From: an uncultured Roseateles sp.
Lineage (GTDB): Bacteria; Pseudomonadota; Gammaproteobacteria; Burkholderiales; Burkholderiaceae_C
Length of the DNA stretch: 64,000 bases
Assembly: GCF_963422335.1 (NCBI RefSeq)
Contig: NZ_OY729424.1
Span: forward strand, 5,704,001-5,768,000
Direction of reading: 5' to 3'
Shown here: positions 41,606 through 50,311 of the stretch, in pieces
Layout: each line of letters opens with the position of its first letter
How positions within the stretch are numbered: the first letter of the stretch is position 1
Notes under the pieces: model-generated
The model's database searches: none
What the model saw: the letters and a program-made list of their open reading frames with translations, nothing else
Told to the model about the DNA's origin: nothing
Position numbers and translations under genes: made by a program

Positions 41606-43062
41606 GATCGCCTCGCCGTGATGCGCAGGCGGCCCAGGAACAGGCCCCGGTCCGCTCCGCCGAGATCGCGTTCGTCGCGAATCGTCTGGTTCAGATACTC
41701 CAGAAACAGCGCCAGGGCCAGGCCCACCAGCAGGCCCAGCGGCAACGCCAGACCCACCATCAGCAGCTTGCGCGGCGACACCGCCTCGATCGGCCGCTCG
41801 GCCGGATTGAGCACGGCGATGTTCGACACCCGCCGCAGGTCCAGCGCTTCCGAAACACGCGCCTCCTCGCTGCGCTTGGCGTAGGTCTGGAAGGTCTGCA
41901 GCACCACGGCGCGGTCGCGTTCGATGCGGTCGAGTTCGGACTCGGCATGGTTGAGCGCGCGCAGCCGCGTCTCGATGCCGGCCGCCACCGTGCGGCGCTC
42001 GCCCAGCTGTGCCTCTATCGACTGGCGCAGGGTGGTCTCGATCTGGGCAATCTCCCGGTCGACCCGCTGCACCGCCTCGGCGTCCTCCTTGAAGCGCTGC
42101 AGCAGCTCGGTGCGGCGTATGCGCAGCTCGGTGACCTTGGCACGCAGCTGCTCGTGATTGGGCTGCGAGCTCAGGCGGGCCTGCGCAGCGGCGTCGGCGG
42201 TCGCTCCGGCCGGCAGGCGCAGCAGCTTCATCTCGCCTTCGTCGCTCTGCGCCTCCTTGCGCAGCAGCTGCAGCCGGCTCAGCAGCAGCGAACGCTCCTC
42301 GCCAATGGTCGAGATCTGCAGGCCGTCGCGCAGCTGCAGCCGGCTGGCATCGAGCAGCCTGAGCTGGTCGCGCAGCGTCTGCAGCTGCTCGTCGAAGAAG
42401 CTGCTCATGCCGCGCTCGCGGCGCACCTCGACGCGCCGCTCCAGATAGAGCTTGACCACCGTGTCGACCACCTGCATGGCCAGCTCGGCCGAAGGCAGGC
42501 GGGCGGCGATGGAGATCACATCGGAATCCTTCTCGCGCTCCACCCGCAACGCCTTCTGCACCAGGGTCACGGCCTCCTCGCGCTCGCTCAGGCGCGGCCG
42601 CAGGTTCAGCAGAATGCTCAGTTCCTTGAACTGTGCCTTGGCCCAGCGCACCACGCGCCGCAGCTCGAACTTGATTTTCTGGAACAGGGTCTGCGGCGGC
42701 GGCGCGGCCATCTTGAAGGCCTCCGGCCCCAGCGCATCCACCGCCGCTTCGAGCTGCGAACGGGCGCTGAGCATCTGGATCTCGGAATTGATGTCTTCCT
42801 TGCGCACGCCGTTGGAGATCAGCCCGCCCTTCTCCACCGACACCGGCACCTCGACGTTCTCGCGGCCCAGCTTGACCAGCAGCCGCGCCGTGGACTCGTA
42901 CTCCTCGCTGACAAACTGCATCGCCCCATAGCTGGTGAGCACGGCGCCCAGGGTGGTGGCGACGATCAGCCAGCGGTGATAGTCCAGTGCCCGCACCAGA
43001 TCGGCCACGAAGGCCGAGCCCAGTTGCATGACTTGATCGACGTCGTGATCGGCGTTGCTCAT
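41602..43062 (-). CDS. polysaccharide co-polymerase (Wzz/GumC family)
   Basis: A 486-residue chain-length determinant. TM1 near residues 30-50 (YHRWLIVATTLGAVLTSYGA) and TM2 near 435-460 (LLMVGLALPLGLLVGLALAL) bracket a long periplasmic coiled coil (LEAAVDALGP; RERGMSSFFDEQLQTLRDQL). No cytoplasmic kinase domain is fused; a separate kinase-like protein is encoded at 48300. It pairs with the Wza-type exporter. Four-nt overlaps tie it to both neighbours. Confidence 0.9.
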   Translation of the reverse strand: MSNADHDVDQVMQLGSAFVADLVRALDYHRWLIVATTLGAVLTSYGAMQFVSEEYESTARLLVKLGRENVEVPVSVEKGGLISNGVRKEDINSEIQMLSARSQLEAAVDALGPEAFKMAAPPPQTLFQKIKFELRRVVRWAKAQFKELSILLNLRPRLSEREEAVTLVQKALRVEREKDSDVISIAARLPSAELAMQVVDTVVKLYLERRVEVRRERGMSSFFDEQLQTLRDQLRLLDASRLQLRDGLQISTIGEERSLLLSRLQLLRKEAQSDEGEMKLLRLPAGATADAAAQARLSSQPNHEQLRAKVTELRIRRTELLQRFKEDAEAVQRVDREIAQIETTLRQSIEAQLGERRTVAAGIETRLRALNHAESELDRIERDRAVVLQTFQTYAKRSEEARVSEALDLRRVSNIAVLNPAERPIEAVSPRKLLMVGLALPLGLLVGLALALFLEYLNQTIRDERDLGGADRGLFLGRLRITARRS

Positions 43063-44321
43063 TGCGTAGCGGCCCCTGCGGGCAGACCCTGTCGTGCCCA
43101 GTTCCAGGCGCAGGCCTGCATCAAGCCCAGCTTGAGCAGGCGTGCGCCGCCCGACACCCAGGCGGCGCCGACGGCACCGGCTGCGGGTATGGCGAAATAG
43201 TAAGCCGCCAGCAGCAGCGGCAGGGTGTAAAGATCGAGTTTGAAGATGAAATCGGGCTTGACGAACATCAGATAGGGGATGGCGACCGGAAAGGCGCACA
43301 TCGCCGCCAGCGAGCCGGCCAGCAACAGCATCAGCACCTCGGCCGAGCCGGCATAGGCACGGGGCAGCACGCCCGCACCGAAATGCAGCAGCACCGGCAC
43401 CGCCAGCATGACCAGCAGGGCCAGCAGCAGCAGGCCGCCCTGCACCTGGGACATCAGCACCCTCAGCGTGCCCGACTGGCTGGCCGGCGCCACCCTGGGA
43501 CTGACGACCACGGCCAGATAGCTGCCCAGCAGCTCGGGAATCTGGGCAAACACCTGGCCGGCGGCAAACAGGCCCACCTGCTCCAGGCTCGAGTACTGCG
43601 TCAGCAGCAGCAGATCGGCCCGCGACAGCAGCGCCGAGAAGGCAAAGGTGATGAACATCCAGCGCACCGCCTGGGCCAGCTCGCGGCCCTCGCGTCGCGG
43701 CAGCAGGTCCTGCCCGGGCCAGCGCGGCCTCACCAGCCATGCGGCCCCCAGCAGTGCGGTCAAGGTGCACAGCCCCGCCACGGCCATCAGCACCTGAGCA
43801 TCGGGCCGGGACCACAGCAGCACGGCGGCAATACCGCCCACACGCAGTGCCTGGGCCAGCAGCTCCAAGGCGGCATAGGCGCCGAAGCGCTGCTGCAGCT
43901 GCAGATTCAGAAAGGCCGAGCGCAGCAGCAGCACACCGGCCGCCACGGCCAGGGCCAGCACCAGCAGCTGCGGCGCCGGGCGCTTGAACAGGGCCCCGGA
44001 CAGCCGCTCGGCCAGCAACAGCGCCACACAGACCAGGCCCAGGCTCACCGCCAGCTTGAGCGCCACCCCCCAGCGTTCGACGGCGGCGGCCCGCGCCAGA
44101 TCGCTGAGGCGGTACACCGAGGCCAGCTTGATCACACTCATGTCTATGGCCGAGCCCAGCACGCCATCGGCCAGGGCCACCAGGGTCAGGCAGATGGCGT
44201 AGGCGCCGAACTCGGCCGGCGCCATATGCGACAGCAGCAGGCTGTTCAGCAGCACCGTCAAAACGCCGCCAAGCCCCTTGGGCAGGGCCACGCAAGCGGT
44301 TTGTTGCAAGGACTTGTTCAT
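43059..44321 (-). CDS. lipid-linked oligosaccharide flippase (Wzx-like)
   Basis: A 420-residue multi-helix protein of the polysaccharide transport family (MATE/MVF fold). It begins NKSLQQTACVALPKGLGGVLTVLLNSLLLSH, with about twelve membrane segments. It should flip the undecaprenol-linked repeat unit across the inner membrane. It overlaps the co-polymerase gene by 4 nt and is divergent from the glycosidase gene at 44396. Confidence 0.88.
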   Translation of the reverse strand: MNKSLQQTACVALPKGLGGVLTVLLNSLLLSHMAPAEFGAYAICLTLVALADGVLGSAIDMSVIKLASVYRLSDLARAAAVERWGVALKLAVSLGLVCVALLLAERLSGALFKRPAPQLLVLALAVAAGVLLLRSAFLNLQLQQRFGAYAALELLAQALRVGGIAAVLLWSRPDAQVLMAVAGLCTLTALLGAAWLVRPRWPGQDLLPRREGRELAQAVRWMFITFAFSALLSRADLLLLTQYSSLEQVGLFAAGQVFAQIPELLGSYLAVVVSPRVAPASQSGTLRVLMSQVQGGLLLLALLVMLAVPVLLHFGAGVLPRAYAGSAEVLMLLLAGSLAAMCAFPVAIPYLMFVKPDFIFKLDLYTLPLLLAAYYFAIPAAGAVGAAWVSGGARLLKLGLMQACAWNWARQGLPAGAATQ

Positions 44322-44395
44322 GGTGTAAAGGTCTTTGCCTCGTGGGCCGCTGCGGCGTTACAGTGTTCGCCTCTATGCAGTACGGGGCCCATGCC

Positions 44396-46003
44396 ATGAA
44401 GCAGATGCAGCGATTTGCCGTTCTTACCTGCACGTTGATCGCCCTGCTGAGCCAGCCCGTAGCCGCCCGGCCACTCTACGGATTCACGCCCTTTCCCTAC
44501 GATTCGACCGACGAGGCGGTGACACGCACGCTTGACATCGTGCGCAACAACGCCAATGTCCATGCCCTGCACCTGGATGACGGCATTCCCTGGGACGAAC
44601 TGCTCGACGGCAAGCCCAACCCGAAGCGGGTGCAGCGCGAATGGGATGACTGGACCCGCGCCATCCCGACCGGCCGCCCGGTGTATCTGGCACTGGCGCC
44701 GCTGGCCAAGGACCGCAAGAGCCTGGCGCCGACCAAGGGCGAGGCAGGCACCAGCAGCGCCCTGCCCTGGAGCCTGAAGCTGGCCCGCCTGGACGACGAC
44801 AAGGTCAAGGCCGCCTATCTCGAATACGCCCGCCGCGCGGTCAAGCAATTTCACCCCAGCTACCTGAACCTGGGCATAGAGGCCGGCGAGCTGGCGGCGC
44901 GCGACCCCAAGCGCTGGCCGCAGTTCGACGCCCTCTACCGCCATGTGGCGACGGCGCTGAAGCGTGACAACCCGAGGCTGCAGATCGGCATTTCCTTCGG
45001 TCTGCAGTCGCTGATGAAGCCGGGCGTGGCCGAGCTGGCCAAGCCGCTGGTGGACGCCAGCGACTATCTGGGCCTGAGCTTCTATCCGACGATGTCGCCC
45101 TTCGGCGAGAAGTTCGGCGACCCGCCGCTGGGCGAGCGCGAGCAGGCCTGGCGCGCGCCGCTGGACTGGGTGCAGCGCTACACAGCCAAGCCCATCGCCC
45201 TGTGCGAGACCGGCTACTCCAGCGCGAATGCCGAGCTGCCGGCCTACAGCCTCAAGCTCAAGGGCGACCCGGTGCTGCAGGCCAGCTATGTGCGCGAGCT
45301 GGCCCAGCTGGCCGAGCGCGACAACTACCTGTTCGTCGTCTGGTTCCTGGCGGTGGACTACGACCGGCTGTACGAGCGCATGAGCGGCACGCCGGACAAC
45401 GAGGTCAATCTGCTGTGGCGCAATATCGGCCTGTGGAGCGGCGACATCAAGGCCAAGCCTGCTTGGGCCGAGTGGCAGAACGCGCTGGCCGGCCGCATCG
45501 AGCCGCTGGCCGCCAGGACGGCAGCGGTCAGCAGCGCGCTGGCGCCGACGGCCAGCACGGCCACCGAGATCGGCTTCAGCAGTGCCAAGCAGCTGTTCGT
45601 GACCGGCCCGGGCGGCAAGGCCACGCTGGAGGCCGATGCAGGCATGCGCTGGACCTTCGACTACAAGGCCAATGAATGGGCCTGGGCCACCCGCGACATC
45701 GGTACGCGGCTCAACACCACCACCAAGCGCATGAGCCTGCGCCTGCGCAGCGACCGCCCCGGCCCGCTGTTCGTGCAGGTCGAACTGGCCGATGGCCAGA
45801 CCTTCTTCGCGATGATAGAACCGCGCAGCGCCTGGAGCGACTTCCCGCTGGAGCTGAGCCAGCTGAAGGCCGACCCGGCCAAGAAGCGCGACGGCGTGCT
45901 GGTGCCCGAGCGCATCGTCAAGCTGCTGATCGCCGACGCCGCGGCGCAGAGCAAGGCCCAGGGACAGCGCAATGTCTGGATCGCGCGCTGGACCTTTGAG
46001 TAA
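44396..46003 (+). CDS. secreted glycoside hydrolase-like protein (clan GH-A-like)
   Basis: A 535-residue protein with a signal peptide (AVLTCTLIALLSQPVAA, cleavage before RPLYGF). The TIM barrel shows LYGFTPFPYDSTDEA, LHLDDGIPWDELLDG, NLGIEAGELAAR and ALCETGYSS; the Glu of GIEAG and CETGY are the probable catalytic acid/base and nucleophile. The C-terminal 130 residues look like a beta-rich accessory module. It is homologous to the second half of the protein encoded at 27926-30406. It is the only plus-strand gene inside the polysaccharide locus, divergent from wzx. Confidence 0.8.
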   Translation: MKQMQRFAVLTCTLIALLSQPVAARPLYGFTPFPYDSTDEAVTRTLDIVRNNANVHALHLDDGIPWDELLDGKPNPKRVQREWDDWTRAIPTGRPVYLALAPLAKDRKSLAPTKGEAGTSSALPWSLKLARLDDDKVKAAYLEYARRAVKQFHPSYLNLGIEAGELAARDPKRWPQFDALYRHVATALKRDNPRLQIGISFGLQSLMKPGVAELAKPLVDASDYLGLSFYPTMSPFGEKFGDPPLGEREQAWRAPLDWVQRYTAKPIALCETGYSSANAELPAYSLKLKGDPVLQASYVRELAQLAERDNYLFVVWFLAVDYDRLYERMSGTPDNEVNLLWRNIGLWSGDIKAKPAWAEWQNALAGRIEPLAARTAAVSSALAPTASTATEIGFSSAKQLFVTGPGGKATLEADAGMRWTFDYKANEWAWATRDIGTRLNTTTKRMSLRLRSDRPGPLFVQVELADGQTFFAMIEPRSAWSDFPLELSQLKADPAKKRDGVLVPERIVKLLIADAAAQSKAQGQRNVWIARWTFE

Positions 46004-46030
46004 GCGGGGTCTGCGCATCGCCATGCTCCT

Positions 46031-47149
46031 TCAGCCCAGGGCCGCCTGCCGGTAGACGGCCAGGGTTTCCAGGGCCGTCTTGTCCCAGCTGAAGCGTTTG
46101 GCGTTGCGCAGGCCGCGCTCGCGCAGCTCGGCGCGCAGTGCTTCGTCCTGCCACAGCCTGAGCATCGCCGCGGCGATGTCTTCCACCCGGTACGGGTCCA
46201 CCAGCAGGGCGGCATCACCCGCCACCTCGGGCAGGGACGACAGATTGGAGGTGATCACCGGCGTGCCGCAGGCCATCGCCTCGATCACCGGAATGCCGAA
46301 GCCCTCCCACAGCGACGGGAATAGAAACACCGTCGCCGCGCCGTACAGCAGGGGCAGATCGGCATCGGGCGCATAGCCGATCTCGACCACATGCTCGCGC
46401 AGGCCCAGACCCTCCAGCGTCTCGTCTATGCCCTGTGTCATCGGCGAGCGGCGGCCGGCCAGCACCAGCTTGACCGGTTCGCGGGCCTCGCGACGGAATT
46501 GATCGAAGGCCTGCAGCAGGCGCACGATGTTCTTGCGCGACTCGATCTTGCCCAGATAGAGCAGGAAGGGCTCGCGTACGCCATAGCGTTCGGCCACCAC
46601 GCGGCGAGCCAGTGCCGCATCCTGCGGCTGGTACTGCGCACCGACACCGTTGTAGACCACATGCATGCGGCTGCGGTCGAGCTTGAAGCGCTCGGCCGTC
46701 AGCTCGCGGGTGCACTCGGACACGCAAATCGTCCGTGTGGCCGACCGCAGACCCTTGATCAGCAGCGCATTCAGCCGCAGCAGAATGCCCGGCGCGTAGA
46801 ACTCCGGGTGGTTGAAGGTGCTGAAGCAGTGGTGGGTGAAGACATAAGGCTTGGGCGAGTACGGCGGCGGCGTGAACGGCGCATGCAGCAGGTCGATGCG
46901 ATGGCGCAGCAGGGCCAGCGGCAGGGACACGGCCGTGCTGATCAGCCGCAGCGGAGGCCACAGCACCTGGTGCTGCAGCCGCGCCCCGGGCGGCGGCAGC
47001 ACCGCTGGCGCACTGCCGTCCAGGCAGTAGGTGCGGTAACTGTTCTCGGGATCCAGCCGTGCCAGTCCGTCCACCAGGCAGCGCTCATAGGTCTCCGGCC
47101 CGCCCGCCTGGCGACCGGTCATCACCAGGAACAGGCCGATGTTCAGCAT
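46031..47149 (-). CDS. glycosyltransferase family 4
   Basis: A 372-residue GT-B transferase. The N-terminal MTGRQAGGPETYERCL is an acceptor-side glycine loop. The C-terminal donor site holds LYLGKIESRKNI and the EX7E motif in FPSLWEGFGIPVIEAMACG. It adds a sugar (often mannose or rhamnose in this family) to the growing repeat unit. Its start overlaps the previous glycosyltransferase by 7 nt. Confidence 0.9.
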   Translation of the reverse strand: MLNIGLFLVMTGRQAGGPETYERCLVDGLARLDPENSYRTYCLDGSAPAVLPPPGARLQHQVLWPPLRLISTAVSLPLALLRHRIDLLHAPFTPPPYSPKPYVFTHHCFSTFNHPEFYAPGILLRLNALLIKGLRSATRTICVSECTRELTAERFKLDRSRMHVVYNGVGAQYQPQDAALARRVVAERYGVREPFLLYLGKIESRKNIVRLLQAFDQFRREAREPVKLVLAGRRSPMTQGIDETLEGLGLREHVVEIGYAPDADLPLLYGAATVFLFPSLWEGFGIPVIEAMACGTPVITSNLSSLPEVAGDAALLVDPYRVEDIAAAMLRLWQDEALRAELRERGLRNAKRFSWDKTALETLAVYRQAALG

Positions 47150-48300
47150 GCGGCCAGCTCCCGGTAGGTGGCCTCGACACGCCTCACCGCGGTCTGCAGC
47201 GAGTAGTCGTTCTCGATGAAGTGGCGGGCCCGGGCGCCGTAATCGCGTGCCCGCTGGGGCTCGTCCATCAAGGCCTGCACCGCCTCGGCGAACTGGGCAT
47301 GCTGCAGGCCCGGCACCAGCACGCCATTGCGGCCATGGTCGAGTATCTCGGGCAGGCCGCCCACCTGGGAGGCGACGATGGGCAGGCCGGCCGCCATGCC
47401 CTCGCAGATGGCCAGCGGCACGCCCTCGATATAGGCCGGGTGCACCTGGATGTCGGCCAGGGCCAGCAGCTCGGGCAGATCGACGACAAAGCCCAGCAGG
47501 CGCACGCGATGGGCGATGTGCAGGCGCTCGATGGCATCGCGTATCTCATCCTCCAGCGGCCCCACGCCGGCCAGCCACAGCCAGGTGTCGGGCCGCTGCT
47601 CCAGCAGCAGCGCAAAGCTCTCGAGCAGGAAGACATGGGCTTTCTCGGGATAGAAGCGGGCCACATTGATCAGCACCGTGTCATCGTCGCGGGCGCCATG
47701 CTCGGCACGCAGCTGGCAGCGGCGCTGCGGGCTCAGCTCGATGCGGTGGGTCTCGAAGCCGCAGATCAGGGTGCTGATGTCCTTGGCCTTGAAGCCGCGC
47801 TTCAGGGTCTCGTCACGGGTGTTCTCGCAGTGCGCGGTGACGCGGTCGAACCAGCGCATTGCCCGGGCGTCTATCCACTGCAGCAGATTGCGCTTCCAGT
47901 CGAAGTCGAACCAGACGTAGGCGGTGGTGATGGTCTTGACACGCACGCGCCGCGCCGCCACCACGGTGACCAGATCGGCATAGCAGTTGTGGGCATGGAC
48001 GATGTCTATCTTCAGTTCGCGCACCATCTGTGCCAGTTCACCCGCTGCCCGCCAGACCGGTTTGCGCCGGTTCCACGGAATCGTCTTGACCTCCAGCCCC
48101 AGGCGCTCGGCGGCCTCGACAAAGGGCTGCTCGGTCCGGCCGGGATTGGCAAAACAGACCAGATGGACGTCGAACTGCGTGCGGTCCAGCGAGCGCAGCC
48201 AGTTCAGCACGGCCGTTTCGACGCCGCCATAGGCCATGGTGTGGATCACATGCATGACGCGCAATTTGCGCGCCGTGTCCAGGCCGACCTGCCTATCCAT
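47143..48300 (-). CDS. glycosyltransferase family 4
   Basis: A 385-residue GT-B transferase. MHVIHTMAYGGVETAVLNWL is the family N-terminus; NVARFYPEKAH opens the donor domain and HPAYIEGVPLAICEGMAAGLP carries the EX7E motif. The ATG at 48298-48300 overlaps the previous stop by one base (TGATG). It is a second GT4 of the operon with a different specificity that cannot be read from sequence. Confidence 0.9.
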   Translation of the reverse strand: MDRQVGLDTARKLRVMHVIHTMAYGGVETAVLNWLRSLDRTQFDVHLVCFANPGRTEQPFVEAAERLGLEVKTIPWNRRKPVWRAAGELAQMVRELKIDIVHAHNCYADLVTVVAARRVRVKTITTAYVWFDFDWKRNLLQWIDARAMRWFDRVTAHCENTRDETLKRGFKAKDISTLICGFETHRIELSPQRRCQLRAEHGARDDDTVLINVARFYPEKAHVFLLESFALLLEQRPDTWLWLAGVGPLEDEIRDAIERLHIAHRVRLLGFVVDLPELLALADIQVHPAYIEGVPLAICEGMAAGLPIVASQVGGLPEILDHGRNGVLVPGLQHAQFAEAVQALMDEPQRARDYGARARHFIENDYSLQTAVRRVEATYRELAAC

Positions 48301-49124
48301 CAAGCTCTCCTGCGTTCCGCCCGGCTTGCGGCGCCGGCCAGCACAATGCCCGACAGGCCCACCTTGAGGCCCTGCAGCAGACGCTGCAGATCGCGCAACT
48401 CGCTTTTCTGCGAATGACCGGCACGCAGCACCGTCACCACGCCATCGCAGCGCGAGGCCACCACGGCCGCCTCCGGATGATGCAAGACCTGACCCAGATT
48501 GACCAGCACATAGCGATGGCGCTGCCGGCAGGCCTCGAGGCGCTCACCCGCCTCGGGTGACATGCACAGCGACATGAAATCATCCTCGACCCGGCCGGCC
48601 GGCACCAGGCTCAGCGCTGCCAGCGCCGTGGCCCGGGCCGGGCCCGCGGCTTCGCCCAGGCGTATGCGTTCGATCCAGCCCGGCGCCGCCTCGGTGCCCA
48701 GGGCCTGATGCAGCGAGGGCTTGCGCAGATTGGCATCGATCAGCAAGACCTGGCCCTGCTCCATCACGGCCAGCGCCACCGCCAGCTCGACGGCCGCCTG
48801 CGCGGCATCTTCGGCCAGGGTGCCGGTGATACCGATCACATTGCCGGCCGCCGAGTGCAGCACCTTGAGCCGTGCCGCCAGGCGGATGCCATCCTCCGAC
48901 AGCGGCAGATCGCTGGCGCCGACATGGCGCAGCACGGCGGTGATCTGCTCGGGCGTCAGCAGGCCCTTGTCCATCAGCAGTGCACCAATCTGGCCGGCCG
49001 TGCCGGCATTGCGGCGCTGTTGCGCCTGCTCGCCCAGGGCCGCGTTGACGGCGTCGGCGCTGACATAGCCCAGCCGCACGGCCGCATCGCCGAACCGGGG
49101 TTTGGTGCTGTGTTCGCTGCTCAT
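48300..49124 (-). CDS. degenerate BY-kinase-like (CpsD/CapB) protein with N-terminal GspE-N-like domain
   Basis: A 274-residue protein. Residues about 10-70 (FGDAAVRLGYVSADAVNAAL; GALLMDKGLLTPEQITAVL) are a GspE/MshE N-terminal-like domain. Residues about 95-265 resemble a bacterial tyrosine kinase of the Wzc/CpsD type. Walker A prime is kept (LLIDANLRKPSLHQAL), but the P-loop position reads GITGTLAEDAAQ and lacks the GKS/T of ATP-binding members. The C-terminus has no tyrosine cluster. It is therefore probably a non-catalytic regulatory partner of the co-polymerase. Confidence 0.75.
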   Translation of the reverse strand: MSSEHSTKPRFGDAAVRLGYVSADAVNAALGEQAQQRRNAGTAGQIGALLMDKGLLTPEQITAVLRHVGASDLPLSEDGIRLAARLKVLHSAAGNVIGITGTLAEDAAQAAVELAVALAVMEQGQVLLIDANLRKPSLHQALGTEAAPGWIERIRLGEAAGPARATALAALSLVPAGRVEDDFMSLCMSPEAGERLEACRQRHRYVLVNLGQVLHHPEAAVVASRCDGVVTVLRAGHSQKSELRDLQRLLQGLKVGLSGIVLAGAASRAERRRA

Positions 49125-49165
49125 CGCATGGCTCCCAACATTCTTATTCTGCTACCACCCATCCT

Positions 49166-50311
49166 TCAGGACTTGCTGCGATGCAACTGGATGGGCTCGC
49201 CCTCGGGTCGTCGTCGCGGCCTGGCCTTGGAGGGGTGATAGGCGAAGATGTCGCAGGTGTCGCAGACGGTGGGCTTGCGGCCCTGCAGCACCTCGGGCGA
49301 GAACAGCGAGCGCGCCGATTGGTACTTCTCACTGTTCCACAGCCGCGGCAGGTCGATGCCCTCCTCCGGGTCGAGCTGGCCGAAGTCGCGGTTCTTGCGG
49401 TAGACCACGCAGCAGGGCGAGATGCCGCCGTCCGGATTGACCACCATCGAGCGGTAAAGGTAGAAGCAGGGCCCGGGCTTGCCGGCCTGGCCGAACTGCT
49501 GCTCGGTGCCGTCGCTGTCATTGCGGCCCTTGACGCTCTCCGGGTACCAGATGTCGGCCACCTCCTGGCGGTTGCGGAACTCGAAGGGCATGCCGACCGG
49601 GATGAAGCGGATCAGGTCCACGCCAATCTTCTTGGCCATCACCTCAGCCTGGGCCACCTCATGCTCGTTGGGCTTCATGACGATGTACTGCCACTCGACC
49701 ACGGGCGTCTTCTTGCCGCGCGCGTTGCGCCGGCGTATCAGCTCGGTCATATTGGCCAGCACGCGGTCGAAGTCGCCGCGGATGCGGTACTTGGAATAGG
49801 TCTCGGGCGTGGCGCCGTCCAGCGACACGACCAGATACTCCAGCCCGCTGTCGATCAGTTGATCGAGATCGTCCGAGGTCGGGATGACCATGTTCGAGCT
49901 CAAATTGGTGCCCACATTGCGCGACTGGGCATAGTCGATCATGCGGAACACGTCCTTGTTGATCAGCGACTCGCCCCAGTTGTGCAGATAGGCCTCGAAC
50001 AGATAGGGTGCGTGCGGATCGAAGTAGTGCTTGAAGTGCTCGAACGACAGCATCGATTGCTCGCGCCCCAGGTCGTTCAGGCCGGTCGGGCACAGCGGGC
50101 AGCGCAGATTGCAGAAATTGCAGGGGTCGATGATCAGCAGATAGGGATGGCTGTCGACACGGATGCGCTTGCGCATGCGCTCGTACTCCACCCGCGCCAG
50201 ATTGGCCCATTTGCCCGGCGTGCCATGCTGGACGACCGAGCGCAGATGCCGGGCGTTGCGCGTGTATTGCGGGATTTTTTGTAGCAGCCGGTCCGCCAGC
50301 GACATCGTCAT
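49166..50311 (-). CDS. radical SAM protein with SPASM domain
   Basis: A 381-residue iron-sulfur protein. The radical SAM cluster motif is CNLRCPLC (CxxxCxxC, residues about 64-71), and the C-terminal region carries extra cysteines (GPCFYLYRSMVV, ISPCCVVY, VCDTCDIF) of a SPASM domain. Such proteins in sugar gene clusters may modify a sugar or peptide; here the substrate is unknown. It overlaps the epimerase gene by 4 nt. Confidence 0.88.
   Translation of the reverse strand: MTMSLADRLLQKIPQYTRNARHLRSVVQHGTPGKWANLARVEYERMRKRIRVDSHPYLLIIDPCNFCNLRCPLCPTGLNDLGREQSMLSFEHFKHYFDPHAPYLFEAYLHNWGESLINKDVFRMIDYAQSRNVGTNLSSNMVIPTSDDLDQLIDSGLEYLVVSLDGATPETYSKYRIRGDFDRVLANMTELIRRRNARGKKTPVVEWQYIVMKPNEHEVAQAEVMAKKIGVDLIRFIPVGMPFEFRNRQEVADIWYPESVKGRNDSDGTEQQFGQAGKPGPCFYLYRSMVVNPDGGISPCCVVYRKNRDFGQLDPEEGIDLPRLWNSEKYQSARSLFSPEVLQGRKPTVCDTCDIFAYHPSKARPRRRPEGEPIQLHRSKS

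Noticed and set aside
37604..41884. A 1426-codon plus-strand open frame
   Set aside because: Shadow of the BNR propeller gene; its repeats only reflect the repeats of the real protein.
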